Below, in pieces: positions 39,506 through 52,565 of a stretch of DNA of 64,000 bases. The first letter of the stretch is position 1. Each line of letters begins with the position of its first letter. Below the pieces are notes generated by a model that saw nothing but the letters and a program-made list of their open reading frames with translations, was not told the origin of the DNA and did not search any database. Source of the DNA: Strigops habroptila (Eukaryota > Chordata > Aves > Psittaciformes > Psittacidae); contig NC_044301.2 in NCBI RefSeq assembly GCF_004027225.2, forward strand, positions 27,758,358 to 27,822,357, in the 5' to 3' direction. The position numbers and the translations under genes are program-made.

Positions 39506-39547
39506 GAATGTTATGATCACTATTAGAGGGGCCCTGCCTCCAGCCAG

Positions 39548-39877
39548 GTGGAGGAGAGAGACAATCAGCTTTACTGGACTATGTGGATCAGATGGCCTGG
39601 CACATCAGTCCCACAGGAGTACAAGGCTCCAGTAGACACTGATGCACAATGTAACCTGAAGCCATCAAGCTATCAAGGGGTAGAACCCATTTGTATTTCT
39701 GGAGCGATAGGAAGATCCCAAGAGCTGACTGTACTGGAGGCTGAAATCAGCCTGACTGGGAAGGAGTGGCAAAAGCACCCTATTGTGACTGGTCCAGAGG
39801 CTCCATGCATCCTTGGCATAGACTGTCTCAGGAGACCCAAAAATACCCAAAAGGGTACGGATGGGCTTTTGGTATAG
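39548..39877 (+). pseudogene. ERV aspartic protease, active-site glycine changed
   Basis: Retropepsin-like region of 109 codons. The active-site region reads V-D-T-D-A-Q (residues 29-34, codons about 39632-39649), where retropepsins have D-T-G. The C-terminal hallmark CILGIDCLRR is present. With the glycine lost, activity is unlikely. The following sequence (39830-40080) is pol-region DNA in shifted frames. Confidence 0.75.
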
Positions 39878-40141
39878 CTGCCTTGGAGACAGAGGAAATG
39901 AAGCAGCTGTCCGTCTTGCCTGGTCTCTCAGAGGATCCTTCTGTTGTGGGGTTGCTGAAGGTCGAAGAACAGCAAGTCCAATTGCGGGAAAAAAAACTTC
40001 CACTGGCAGCAATATCGCACCAAGTGAGACTCTGATTCCCATCCATAAGCTGATCCATCAACTTGAGAGCCAAGGAGAGAGCTGACTGTACTGGAGGCTT
40101 AAATTAGCCTGCCCTGGAAGAAGTGGCAAAAGCACCCCACC

Positions 40142-41086
40142 GTGACTGGTCCAGAGGCTCCATGCATCCTTGGCATAGACTATCATGGCCTGAATGAAGT
40201 CACACCACCATTGAGTGCTGCCGTACCGGACATGCTAGAACTTCAATATGAACTGGAGTCAAAGGCAGCCAAGGGGGATGCCACAATTGATATTCCCAAT
40301 GCATTTTTCTCAATCCCTTTGGAAGCAGAGTGCAGGCCACAGTTTGCTTTCACTTGGAGGGGTGTCCAGTACACTTGGAACCGACTGCCCCAGGTGTGGA
40401 AACACAGCCCTATCATCTGCCATGGATTCATCCAGACTGCACTGGAACAGGGGCAAGCTCCAGAACACCTGCAGTACATTGATGACATCATTGTGTGGGG
40501 TGATATAGAGGAAGAAGTTTTTGAGAAAGGTAGGAAGATAATCCCAGTCCTGCTGAAGGCCGGTTTTGCCATAAAATGGAGTAAGGTCAAGGGACCTGCA
40601 CAGGAGATCCAATTTTTGGGAATAAAATGGCAAGATGGATAGCACCAGATCCCCACAGATGTGATCAACAAGATAACAGCAATGTCTCCACCGACTAACA
40701 GGAAAGAAACACAAGCTTGCTTAGGTGTTGTGGGGTTCTGGAGAATGCACATCCCAAATTACAGTCTGATTGTAAGCCCTCTCTACCACGTGACCCGGAA
40801 GAAGAATGATTTCAAATGGGGCCCTGAGCAACAACAAGCCTTTGAACAAATTAAACGAGAAATAGTTCATGCGGTAGATCTTGGAGCAGCCCGAACCGGG
40901 CAAGATGTGAAAAATGTGCTTTACACTGCAGCCAAGGAGAATGGTCCTACCTGGAGCCTCTGGCAGAAAGCTCCAGGGGAGACTCGAGGTCAACCCCTCA
41001 GCTTTTCGAGTCAGGGATACAGAGGATCTGAGGCCAGCTACACTCCCACTGAAAAAGAGATACTGGCAGCCTATGAAGGGGTTTGA
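40142..41086 (+). pseudogene. ERV reverse transcriptase, broken
   Basis: Two frames, 40142-40642 and 40661-41086. The first reads from duplicated protease-end sequence straight into RT, so the RT N-terminal part is deleted. The palm motifs TIDIPNAFFSI and the catalytic YIDD (residues 112-115, about 40475-40486) are present. A TAG ends the frame near 40642. The second frame carries the thumb/connection region (CLGVVGFWRMHIPNYS). Confidence 0.85.
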
Positions 41087-41137
41087 ACTGCTTCAGAAGA
41101 GACTGGCACTGAAGCACAGCTCCTCCTAGCACCCCAG

Positions 41138-41662
41138 TTGTCCATGCTGGGCTGGATGTTCAAAGGCAGGGTCTCCTCTCCACATCATGTATCCAATTCT
41201 TTGTGGAGTAAGTGGGCCGCACTAATCACACAGCGAGCTCAAATAGGAAATCCCAGTCGTCCAGGAATTCTAGAAGTCATCATGGACTGGCCAGAGGGCA
41301 CAGATTTTGGGATGTCACCAGAAGAGGAGGTGGTGCGTGCTGAAGAGGCCCCACCATATAATGAACTGTCAGAAAGTGAGAAGCAATATGCCTTGTTTAC
41401 TGATGGGTCCTGCCATATTGTAAGAAAGCATTGGAGATGGAAGGCAGCTGTATGGATTCTGCTACAACAAGTTGCAGAAACTGCTGAAGGAGAGGGTGAA
41501 TCGAGTCAGTTTGCAGAGGTGAAAGCCATCCAGCTGGCCTTGGACGTTGCTGAAGAACAAAGAAATGGCCAGTACTTTATCGCTATACTGACTCATCTGG
41601 GCCCATCTGGGCTGCTGCACTGCGGCATGATATCACTGCCCGGGTGCAGAACCTGGTGGTGA
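41138..41662 (+). pseudogene. ERV RNase H, broken
   Basis: 174 codons of connection and RNase H region with YALFTDGSC (the first catalytic Asp, near 41401). Sequence corresponding to the middle of the domain is missing after about 41590. The integrase N-terminal region follows in another frame. Confidence 0.75.
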
Positions 41663-42618
41663 AGGTACGCCACCTAGATGCTCATGTACCCAAGAGTCAG
41701 GCCACTGAGGAGCACCAGAACAACCAACAGGTGGATAAAGCTGCAAAGATTGAAGTGGCTCAGATGGACTTAGATTGGCAACATAAGGGTGAATTATTTT
41801 TAGCCTGGTGGGCCCATGACACCTCAGGCTGTCAAGGCAGAGATGCAACATATAGATGGGCTCGTGATCGAGGGGTAGACTTAACAATAGACATTATTGC
41901 CCAGGTTATTCATTAATGTGAAACATGTTCTGCATTTAAGCAAGCCAAGCGGTTAAAGCCTCTCTGGTATGGAGGACGATGGCTGAAGTCCAAGTAGGGA
42001 GTGGCCTGGCAGATTGACTATATCACACTCCCACCGACCCGCCAAGGCAAGCACTATGTGCTTACCGTCGTGGAAGCAACCACCGGATGGCTGGAAATAT
42101 CCACTGTGCCCCACACCAATGCCCGGAACACTATCCTGGGAATTGAGAAACAAGTCTTGTGGTGACATGGCACCCCAGAGAGAATTGAGTCAGACAACGT
42201 GACTCATTTCCTGAACAACCTCATAGACACTTGGGCCAAAGAGCACAGCATTGAGTGGGTATATCACATCCCCTACCATGCACCAGCCTCTGGGAAAATC
42301 CAATGGTACAATGGGCTGTTAAAAACTCCACCTAGAGCAATGGGTGGTGGGACTTTCAAACACTGGGATACACATTTACCAAAAGCCACCTGGTTGGTCA
42401 ACACTAGGGGATCTGCCAACAGGGATGGCCCAGCCCAATCAGAACTTTTACGTACTGTAGAGGGGGATAAAGTTCCTGTGGTGCACATAAAGAATTTGTT
42501 GGGGAAGACAGTCTGGGTTATTCCTGCTTCAGGTAAAGGCAAACCCACTCGTGGGGTTGCTTTTGCTCAGGGACCTGGATGTTCTTGGTGGGTAATGCAG
42601 GAAGATGGGCAAGTCTGA
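41644..42618 (+). pseudogene. ERV integrase, broken
   Basis: Pieces at 41644-41916, 42014-42202 and 42199-42618. The N-terminal piece includes the linker before the zinc-binding region and stops at a TAA at 41914-41916, immediately before CETC. The core reads through IDYITLPP-type sequence with stops near 41997 and 42166. The C-terminal piece holds KVPVVHIKNLLGKTVWVIP. It ends at 42618 with only non-coding DNA to the 3' LTR. Confidence 0.8.
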
Positions 42619-43086
42619 TGTGTACCTCAAGGGGATTTAATTTTGGGGGAAAACAGCCAATGAACTCAATTGTATGCTGTTCCTGCTCTATAACACTTTT
42701 ATAGCCCACCAGCTAGATATCTTCAGGTCGCCAGCAATTGACCCTGACTTCCCTCCGATCATCACCCCAACAAAGAATGAATTTTGAGGAAACCAGACGA
42801 GCTCAGCAGTGACCAGACGAGTTCGGCAGTGTCAACAGCAGGCAACAACCCAATACTACACACCATCCCTCCTGCCCTGAAAGACTATTACAAGAGGTGG
42901 AGCGTGACATCACGGACTGGATGAATTCAGCAATTTTATAGGGATTGGTCCATGGACTAAGGAATGATATCTCTCTCTTTGCATGTGGGTGTGCGTGTAT
43001 ATATATATATGAGACAAAAGCGATGGTATATTGAAAAATGTGGGATCTGAGCATGACATGAATGGTATGGAATAAGGGGTGGATAC

Positions 43087-43646
43087 TGTCCTGGGTTCAG
43101 CTTCAGTAGTCATTTTTTCTCCTTCTTAGTAGCTGGTGCAGTGCTGTGGTTTTGACTTTCAGCCTGGGAACAATGCTGATAACACCGATGTTTTTAGTTG
43201 TTGCTAAGTAATGTTTATTCTGACCAAGGACTCTCTCAGTCTCATGCTCTGCCAGGGAGGAGGGGAAGCCGGGAGGAAGCAGAGACAGGACACCTGACCC
43301 AAACTAGCCAAAGGGGTATTCCATACCATGGCACATCATGCCCAGTATATAAACCGAGGGGAGTTACCTAGAAGGCCCAGTTTGCTGCTCAGGTTGGGCT
43401 GGGTATCAGTCGGCGGGTGCTGAGCAATTGTATCCTCTTCCCTTGTTATTTCCCTTATCGTTATTATTATTGTTGGTAGCAGTAGTGGTTTTGTATTATA
43501 CCTTACTTACTGGACTGTTCTTATCTCAACCCATGGGAGTTACATTCTTCCAATTCTCCTCCCCATCCCTCCAGGAGTGGGAGGAGGAGGAAGGGGGGGA
43601 GTGAGGTGCGTGGTTCCGAGTTACCGGCTGGGGTTAAACCATGACA
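43087..43646 (+). mobile_element. 3' LTR of provirus B
   Basis: 560 bp, tgtcctgggttcagc ... ttaaaccatgaca. Preceded by a purine-rich ggaataaggggtgga (43071-43085), a likely polypurine tract. TATA sequence cagtatataaacc near 43346-43358. The only LTR left on this copy. Confidence 0.9.
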
Positions 43647-46600
43647 GAAGGCTCTAGGAAGTGAGCAACCCAGATTAATCCTTCCACATTGAAACAGGCT
43701 ACTGGTAAAAGCAAGTCTTGTTGATAAACTTTAATCCCCCCCCTCCCCAGTGCAAGCAGTTGACAAAGCCAAAGCATCCTCTCCCAGACATGCCTGCATA
43801 AAGCCCCATGAAATCTCCATTTATGTTAAAGGGAAACCATTTCTGCCCTGAAAATGGACTCATTAGCACTATGAAGCACGCAACAGGGCTTCCAATCACT
43901 TCTTCCCTCCACCAGTTATGGGCAAGATTAGTGCTGTGTAGTTCAGTCCATCTGGAATAGATCACACCTGCTTTATTCTAGTCCTGAAACAGATCAATTC
44001 AGTAAATACACCTCACTTACTGGAGCAGCTGTCTCATTTAACTTCCACACTATACGAGTTAAACAAAAGCACCAACATTCTACTCAATTGCTGTTCTACT
44101 TGGGGAAGCAGTAATGATACTGGAACCCCACAAAGCTATTTTAGACTCTCAGTGAGGTCCGTATCAAAAGTACTCAGTTTACGAGCAATAAGAGGTTTTC
44201 CCCCCACCCTACATGCCAGCCCTACAAACTCAGCTTGAGATCTGCAAGTCCTGTTCCATCATTTCCTTCTCATGCACTACTACCAGTAATGAAGGCCATG
44301 CAAGCCAAGTGAAATCTCTGCTATACCATCATGACCCTTGCAGCCTGTAGTGAGGCTGCCAAGGGGCAACTGATCAAAGCCCAAGAAACAAAGAGGAGAT
44401 TCCAGTTCATTCTTAGCTATGTTGGCTCAGCAAGCCTAACCAAACAAAAAGCTGTGAATGCTTATTTTAGCAACTGAAGTCAACAACTATGAATGAAAAC
44501 AAAACATAGAACACATTATTTGGTCCCTAAACAACTGTATAATAAGTGAGAAAACTGCCTCAAAAGTCTGTGTTACATATAAGCATGCTGAAGCTCAGTA
44601 CTGTCTCAAAAGAAGATGTGAACTTTGAAGGCAAAAAGCACAATTGGAATAAATAGTTAGGTATGGATGAAGAGATGCAGAAGATGTCTCACTCATACAG
44701 GCCCAACATGCATCATGTCTCAGGAAAGGCCTATGCTGCCATCTCTGGAACAATCAGGCCACCTTTTGCCAATAGTGAACTCCCAAACACAGCAGCCATC
44801 TCCTTTCCCCAGGCATCAGTCAGAGCTTCATGATCATTTTAAGCCAGTCTAAGTGTGACTGACACAGAAATGAGTCCTGCACTTCTCAGTACCCCCCTCT
44901 TACAATCTACTCTCCCTTGACGCAACAGTACCACTTTTTTTTAATTGTTTATTTTTCACAATAAACCAGGTAAAACTCACCTAGCAAGATCTGAATTCAC
45001 AATCAGGCCAGTTGTCTGGCTCACCACACAGCTCCACAAACCCTGGCACAAAGTGCAAACTTGAGAACTGCAGCATCCCTTTGACAGCAGGCTACATTTA
45101 AGCCAGCCTAAAACAACCATGTAACTTCAAGGTAAATGACAAACAGTGGTCTTCACAGTGGGTGAAGTTTGCAAATGACAATCACAAAAATAATTCCCAA
45201 AACACAAGTTTATAAGCACAGCAATATGCATTTTCTGTTCTAGGAGTTACGCAATGAGGCACAGAGCAGTAAATGAGCCACAGCACAGCAAATAAGTAAT
45301 TTGATTTACCATATTCATGACTAGAGTATTTCACAATGGAAAACATTTGTTAGGCCTGTTTCATAGTCTGTCCTTGGAGGAGTTAAAGTGACAAGAGGGA
45401 GCAAGTTTGCTGGAATAGGCTCCTGGAGAAGGACTCCCATGCTCACAAGGAAGTGTTACAACCACACTATGCTGTTGTATCAGCAACTTTCCTCACAGCA
45501 GCAGGCTTGGTAAATGAGGAATGTGCCCACTCCCTAGAAAAAGGGAAGGGGAAGAGTGTAACACTGCTAAATTATAATTAAAAATACAGTTTCAACTTCT
45601 CTCAGAGTAAAGGTTTATGGCTTTTATTTATAATCTTTGTCAGGCAATCTAAGATTACCAGCCTTAGAAAGAAGATTTTAGCCTTAAATCTGTATTTACA
45701 AAGACCGTAGACTACTGGTCTCTGCCTCTGATCAGCACACCACCTTTATGACACAATCCAGGTTTTGTAGGTGAGTACAAGAGTCTCTGAACGACTGGCA
45801 TGTACAGCCTAAGTTAATGGAGGCCCTTTCATCATAACACCAACTCCCGGTACCTGTATCACTGCACCAGCATGCCCTTATCAGGGCTAACAAGCTGTAA
45901 CCACCACCCTAGACACTGCTGTTAAGACACCTAGAACACATTGCTAACAAACCTCACAACAACTTCCTGCTCACAAATCTATTCATTTTCACAGGAAAGC
46001 AAATTGAACAAAGGCCTGGCAGTACTTTTGCCCATGGAAGAGGAGTTGCTTATTGCCGAGAGCAGAGTGTGATGTCACCAAGCTCTGTAGAGGATGAGCC
46101 TGCCAAAGGTCCCTCCAACCTGTGCTGAACGTGCTCCTGGCATCTTACACTACTTGTACCCAGCTACTGATGGAAAATTAAATCTCAGGCTACCTCAGCA
46201 GCAGTCCCACCACCAGCCCACATTGCAAACGTACCCTTCCCACTGTACTTCAAACCAACATCAGATGGCAGCAACTGCAATATAGGTGGATCTGCTTATT
46301 CCCTCACACCACACTCCCTCATCCCCAGGTTCAGAACATTAATTTCCTTACCAAAGTCACATGCAATGCTATCCCTTCCAAGCTACCTGGCCCAAACACC
46401 AATCAAGCTACATGTATGCTAGGCTAATATACAGACTATTTTTTTTTTTCCACTCATGCTGCTGAATCCCCCAACTCATTCACCCATATAACTTCTGCCT
46501 GAGGTGCTTGTGTTATAACACCACGTGCCCCACATCACCATCTTCTCACTTCCACTGCCAAATAATTGAGTAGACCAAGGCCCTTGCCTGGAATGATTCT

Positions 46601-48794
46601 GCCATTGAGCCTTTGCTGGTTCCAGTGCAGTGCATCATACTGGGATGACTCTCACCAAGTTCCCCAGTGGAATTTTTTTCTGGAAATGCTTCAGGATTTA
46701 TATTCCTTTACCTTTCAGTGCCTCTATAAATTGATGATTCCTCTCCCAGAACTTTTTACCTTTACTGGTTTTTGTGGCTCTCCTTTTACTTCCTAAAAAA
46801 ATCACAGCTCAGTGTCTCGTTGCACAGTCATCCTCCTCTGCTTCCTCCTTTCAGTAGATGTTTCTCAACACTTCATCTCTACTTCTTAACTTCATTTCGT
46901 TATTCAAGGAGGGAAGGGATGATGGACCTCATAACAGACAGGATTCACTGAAGTGAGTGTTCATGATTCACACCTCATTCCATTTATCCAGTCAAACATT
47001 GCACACACCCCCCATCCTTATTCCCAGGTCAGCACAACATATAGCCTAAAAAAAAAAAAAAAATCAAAAAAACAAACCCCACAAAACCAACCAAACAAAA
47101 AACAACCCTATCAGTTCTTCTCAAGTCTGGGTACCACAAACATCCACTACTATGGAGGGGAAAAAAAAAAAAAACCAAAAAAAAGCAAACCAAAAAAAAC
47201 CCCAGAAAAAACCCCAAACAAAAAAAAACCCAAACAAAAAAAAAAAACCCACACATACCTGCTCTTTTTATAATACAGAATGCTTTATAATTAAGCCATT
47301 TATTGCCTGTTGAGAATTAAGACACAATTTGACTATACCTTATAATAAAATTCAGTTATATTCTATGATCTTACCAATGCATATTTAACTCTATGAATAA
47401 ATCTGTTTCAAATAGTTGTACGAAATGAAGCCAATGGTTTTGTTTTACCACTGTAATGATGGAGCCCCCACCATGACCCAACAGAAATAGCTTCTACTTC
47501 TGATAAAGTACAGTGTGACAAACACCCTTCAAATAAATAGAAGGTCAACACTTTCTGAAAAACAGAGTGTGTCTATCTAACATGCAAAGGAAACATCTTA
47601 TTTATAAAATTTAAATTGGGATGTAAGGTTTAAAAAGAGCAAAAGTACACCCACTTCATAACTTTAAACATATTTTACAATTTCAAAAGCTACAGGACAG
47701 CTAAGTTACAGTTTGCCAACCTGCTTTCCATTTTCAAAGCTTTGTTTCATTTTGTAGGAAAGAATCTATCAGCTTCCATGCCTTCACCCATTGAAAGTAG
47801 ACCATGTAGAGGGAGCAGTCATTCAGACTATATCCTCCTTAAACACACTTCTTCAGGGATTTACTGAGTTCTTTGACCTTTACCTTATCTCAGGCATGCT
47901 GCTTGCCCACTTCTCTTCCTAGCCTCTCATCTATAAAGGTCAACTCAGTATTTTACTGCATTTCTTCTCTTTAAGTACATCTTATTCAATGTTTACTCCT
48001 AAGCACTTCTTCACTCCTGCCAAACAGCCACTTACATTTATCATCTATATAACTACCTAGAAATTAAGCCTGTAAATTATTGCCAAGATACATGACAGTG
48101 TAAAGTTTGATCGCCGAAAACTGTCACTAAAATTAAGTGGCATGCTGTTTCTAAAGGTAGCACCAATCAAGTTATTCTCAACTTCCTTATTCCATCAGAC
48201 TGCCAAGGTATCTGTTACATCAAATCCCATCCCTAGTCACTGCCTACCATTCATACATTAGTAGCACATTTACCTGAATTCACCTCTATAAATTCATGCA
48301 TTTAGATTTGATCAAGAAAGCTGCATGACGACTCTCTCACATATCATGGCTTGCAATAACAAAGATCTAAAAAAAGAGTTTTATGTCATACTCATCCCTC
48401 TGCTCTAGAAAAGCAAAATTGAAGTTTCATGCTTCTATGTAATATAGCTACACTAGATCCAGATACAGAATATAATGGACTGATATTTTATCCCCAAGAC
48501 ACTAACTGTAGTCAGTTTGCAAGGTTTCAGTTTACAACCTAAATCGGTGGGGGAACCAAGACTCATTTTACATGTACAACAGCAGCAGTACAGCCAGTTG
48601 TCATTGGTCATAACAGTATTTCAGAATAAAAGCATTCCAGGTTTCTTTCCTTGAGGTAATATATTAAACAATTAGTTTAGAACATCGATTTTTCCCTGTT
48701 CTTGAACTCTTAAAAATCACCAGACTCAGTAGAATTGCCTTGAAGAAGCACAAGCCGTGCTTAATGTGGTCACTGAGGCCAACTTTGTAAATAT
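43647..48794. other. ZSWIM6 intron 1 sequence, no gene seen
   Basis: About 5 kb of mostly unique DNA. Apart from an A/C-rich tract (47048-47257) I recognise neither exons nor mobile elements. Confidence 0.6.
47048..47257. repeat. A/C-rich low-complexity tract
   Basis: Long A runs with interspersed C, interrupted by about 60 bp of ordinary sequence at 47105-47160. It generates lysine-rich and phenylalanine-rich artefact frames. Confidence 0.85.
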
Positions 48795-48896
48795 AGAATC
48801 GTAGAACGGTTAGGGTTGGAAAGGACTTTAGATCATCTAGTTCCAACCCCCTTGCCATGGGCAGGGATGCCTCACACTAGACCATGTCACCCAAGT
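48795..48896 (-). mobile_element. Tiny CR1 3'-end fragment
   Basis: About 100 bp from the tail complement (atagaatcgtagaacgg) through gatcatctagttccaacccc to accatgtcaccca. The rest of the element is absent, a typical strongly 5'-truncated CR1. Confidence 0.85.
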
Positions 48897-51800
48897 GTTT
48901 TACTAAGACTACTTTTTCACCCTCCCAAAGCAGTGTACTGTATTCCTCAAACATGAGAGGGGAAAAATAAGTGCTTCATTGAGGCAACTGCTGTGCAAAT
49001 AATCAATAGCTTACTGTAAGGTTCTTCACACAACTTTGCTAACTCATGTTTTCCAGATTATCTGTAGACATTTCTGTTAATGAATTCTTAACACAGTCAT
49101 TTTACCTGCCATCCTTTCACAGCCAAAACTGCAGGTAAGAGGCAAAATGACCACAAGCATATGAAATCTTGAAGACCATACTATCTGCATTTATTTATAA
49201 TGCATTATAAATATCACCATTAATCACTGAATATGGATTAGTGCTCTATAAGCTTTAGGCCAGTCAAAAATATCAAAGCTGAATATAGAAATTCAATACT
49301 AATAAAGCTCACCAGCTGCTCCTGACAAGGGTAAGCTAGAAGATGATTTGCTAAAGAGAGTTTGTGCTGCCACTATGCCTTGCACACATAGCTGAACACT
49401 GGTATGCAGAGAGAATACAAACCACTACTATAAAATAGGAAAAAGTCAAACTTTAAGCATAACAAAACAAACCCGAGAGAGTCAGTGATGACAAAAGCCT
49501 TCAACCCAAACCCTTGCTTTTAACACAAGTTTACAAATACAAAAATAATTAGAATACATGCAAACTTGATCCTCTACTGTATTACAGACTGAAAATTTGT
49601 CACACACTTTATAAAAGTTTATCCAATTTTAAGTGCCTCAGTGGTCAAATGTTCTTTATTTCATTAGTCAGTATAAATTAAACATTGTATTCAGCTGCAC
49701 AATTTCTATACTGCATCTGCATTACTACAGAGCTGTCAGTAACCAGTCAGCAGTTAAATTTGGCATGCGTACAAAGGTCTCACTTCTTACAAGTCATACA
49801 GCTATGCAACATTTGATTGTCTCAGCCTTTAAAACGATCATTTGAATGCCAATAACCTCCCCCCCAAAAAAAAATATATATTAATCCCCACTACTGTGAA
49901 ATTTCTGCCTATAGTGCCATTCCCCCCCATTTTTCCAATAATCGCATATTAAAGGTCTGACACCAATTAAAAGTGAAAGATGACTTATGTAAACAGGCAG
50001 ATTGTTAAATAAAGCAGGACAAAAGCTAAATCACCTGAATTTTCAGCACATTAATTCAGTAAATGAGCTTCTGATTTATCTGATCAGCTAGTTCTACTAG
50101 TGTGAATTTAAGCTTACTGAAAAGTTTTACTGCACCCTTCCAATAAAGTCAGACCTTCTCAGCCATTTCCCATGCATTTCCAAAGCAAAAAATTCCAGAT
50201 ATTTCAAGACTGTCAAATGTAGTCACTTGCAACATAGAGTAGATGGTTAGAATAAAAATTAATACATAAATAAAAAGATTAAGCTCCCTTTTTAAAGCAT
50301 GCAACGGTGTACATCACAATTATCTTAAGATATACTTTAAATGCAGCTAAAGATTCCCATCTTTCACACTTTATTTTTAAATTTTCAGAAGGGTTTAATA
50401 AAGCATTGGTAAAAAGCCCACATTAGGAAACACTTCAGTCTTTCTAATTTGACACAATTAATTAAAGTATTTTGTACAACTGCTCAGCTCTTACAGCAGG
50501 CCTTTTATGAGTTCTGACTTTACCACAAAGGAATTCTCTACACTTTAGTTACTATTAGAAGGCTACGCTCCTCTGGTCTGCTTACACATTTGCAGAATTA
50601 AGTCAGGGAAAAAAAAAATTTAAAGTAGTGGCTTACATCACAAGTTTTCTAGACATCCTGGTCTTCAATAGTGGGGCCAAGGCAACAAAGACTGGATGCA
50701 TATTGCTACCTCATCAGAGGACAGCATGGTAATGCATCGCAAGGGCATCACAAATCATGATAACTGGCACGTAGCTAGAAGGAAAATGCAAACCAGTGTA
50801 CAGTACCAGCCAACATCTCTAATGATACAGGTCACAGAAGGTTATGAAGCCATGTCAAGAGCTGCATACATATCCAGCCAAGAAAAGCTTTTTACATAAG
50901 TAGTTTTAGATGATAGTAAACCAAAAGGAAAAACAAAGTCCAAGGAGACAGATCTCCCAGAACAAGTGCAGTTGTTGGACAGTACTCAAGTATTCATATG
51001 CTGTCAGGTTGACTGCATTCCAGGCAATCAGAATTTGCATTAAATCTGTACCCTTGCTGCACATGAAAGCTTTATAAAATTTCAAATTAGTTCCTGTCAC
51101 AGCATATTCATAAATTAGAATAGCTTTTGTCAGTTAAAATAGTATGGGTTTTGTTTTGGTTTGTGGGTGTTTGTTTTTTTTTAAACAACGCATTAAGTTC
51201 TCCTACCTAATCAACAAAGAAAATCATCTAAAGAGAAAGTAAGTTAAAGGGTGTCAGCTGCATTCTACCATAACTTTGCACTCATACTTTAACTACTACA
51301 AAACTTCAGGATTTGCCTTGACATAACAACTAGATTACCCAGATAGCAGGTGACATTAGAATTGAACCCATGCTTACATATCTTATAGTGTACCACATAA
51401 CATACTTCATCCTTCACCAGTAAAAACTGCTGTTCATCATAATATACTTCTCACTTTAAGTAGGGTGGGGGTTTTGGGTTTGGTGGGGGGTTTTTGTGGT
51501 TATTTTTAGTGGTAGCATTCTGTGTTGGGTTTGTTGGGTTTTTTTAACTATAACTTTACCTGTCTTATGTAAGGGTTCAATTTTAACAGGTTCATTAAAA
51601 AAAAGCAAATGATATGGCAAAATACTACAACCAATTGTTTTTAAGGAAAAAAATTTGTCCAATGCTGACTTTTAGATTGTTTCAGCCTACCATCACAAAC
51701 AGATTTTGCTTTTAGTTAATTGTTCATCTAAAAGTTGGAGTGCAGAGAGAGAGAGTGCACGTGCATAAGCATCGGTTGCTGGCATGACAACTGGCTCAAA

Positions 51801-52071
51801 TTCAGGAATTGCTACATACCAAAACATCTGATCATATACAGAGATAGAATTGCTTTCCTAAACTGAAATAAATCAATTTTCAGAGCTTACTTAGGAGCAA
51901 GGAGAGCCCTGAAATTAGGAGAAACATGAAAACTGATTCAAAAGAAATTATGAAAAATTGTTAGGTCAACCCAATATAAAGCTTCTACAGAAAATAAGAT
52001 TCCTTGTTTTAAAAACTGATGGAAAGCGATTTACAATACATTTTATCCTAAAAATAAAATAAAAAAAAAAA
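48897..52071. other. ZSWIM6 intron 1 sequence, no gene seen
   Basis: About 3.2 kb of AT-rich DNA with G/T-rich tracts at 51144-51182 and 51460-51545. No exon or element recognised. Confidence 0.6.
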
Positions 52072-52565
52072 ATCTAGTCCAACTGCCTGACTACTTCAGG
52101 GCTGACCAAAAGTTAAAGCATATTATTAAGGGCATTGTCCAAATGTCTCTAAATGCTGACAGGCTTGGGGCATCAACCGCCACTCTAGGAAGCCTGTTCC
52201 AGTGTTTGGCCATCCCCTTGGTAAAGAAATGCTTCCTAATATCCAGTCTAAACCTCCTCTGGCACAGCTTTGAACCATTCCCAAGTGTCCTGTCACTGGA
52301 TACCAAGGGAGATCAGCACTTCCATCTCCACTTCTCTGCCTCAGGAAGCTGTAGAGAGCAATGAGGTCACCCCTTAGCCTTCTTTTCTCCAAACTAGACA
52401 AACCCAGAGTCCTTAGCCACTCCTCAGAGGACATGCCTTCCAACCTTTTCACCAGCTTTGTTGCCCTCCTCCGGAAGCATTCAAGGACCTGAACATCCTT
52501 CCTAAATTGTTGGGGCCCAGAAGTGCACACAGTACTCGAGGTGAGGCAGCAGCAATGTTAAATGC
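52072..52565 (-). mobile_element. Old CR1 3' fragment
   Basis: Minus-strand CR1 terminus and RT C-terminal end: [20 protein letters not shown] in the frame 52126-52530, then [11 protein letters not shown] in 52091-52306. The spread over two frames and the weak tail indicate an old copy. Confidence 0.8.

Larger units (their letters stand above)
37457..43646 (+). mobile_element. Provirus B: gag-pol, env-less, 5' LTR missing
   Basis: Internal sequence starts near 37457, without a 5' LTR or primer-binding site, and runs through leader, gag, protease, RT, RNase H and integrase to the 3' LTR at 43087-43646. About 470 bp separate the integrase stop from the LTR and hold no envelope gene. Numerous stops and frameshifts plus a duplication/deletion around 39723-40190 make it defective. 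Class is ambiguous: the lysine primer site in sister copies suggests an ERVK-like element, while the 5-bp target duplications and lack of env recall ERVL. Confidence 0.9.

Noticed and set aside
42619..43086. Possible envelope gene between integrase and 3' LTR
   Set aside because: Only about 470 bp, no frame above 83 codons, and no signal peptide, furin-like site or fusion-peptide pattern. The family appears env-less.
46953..47273. Lysine-rich 106-codon frame and its phenylalanine-rich antisense partner
   Set aside because: Both come from the A/C-rich low-complexity tract at 47048-47257.
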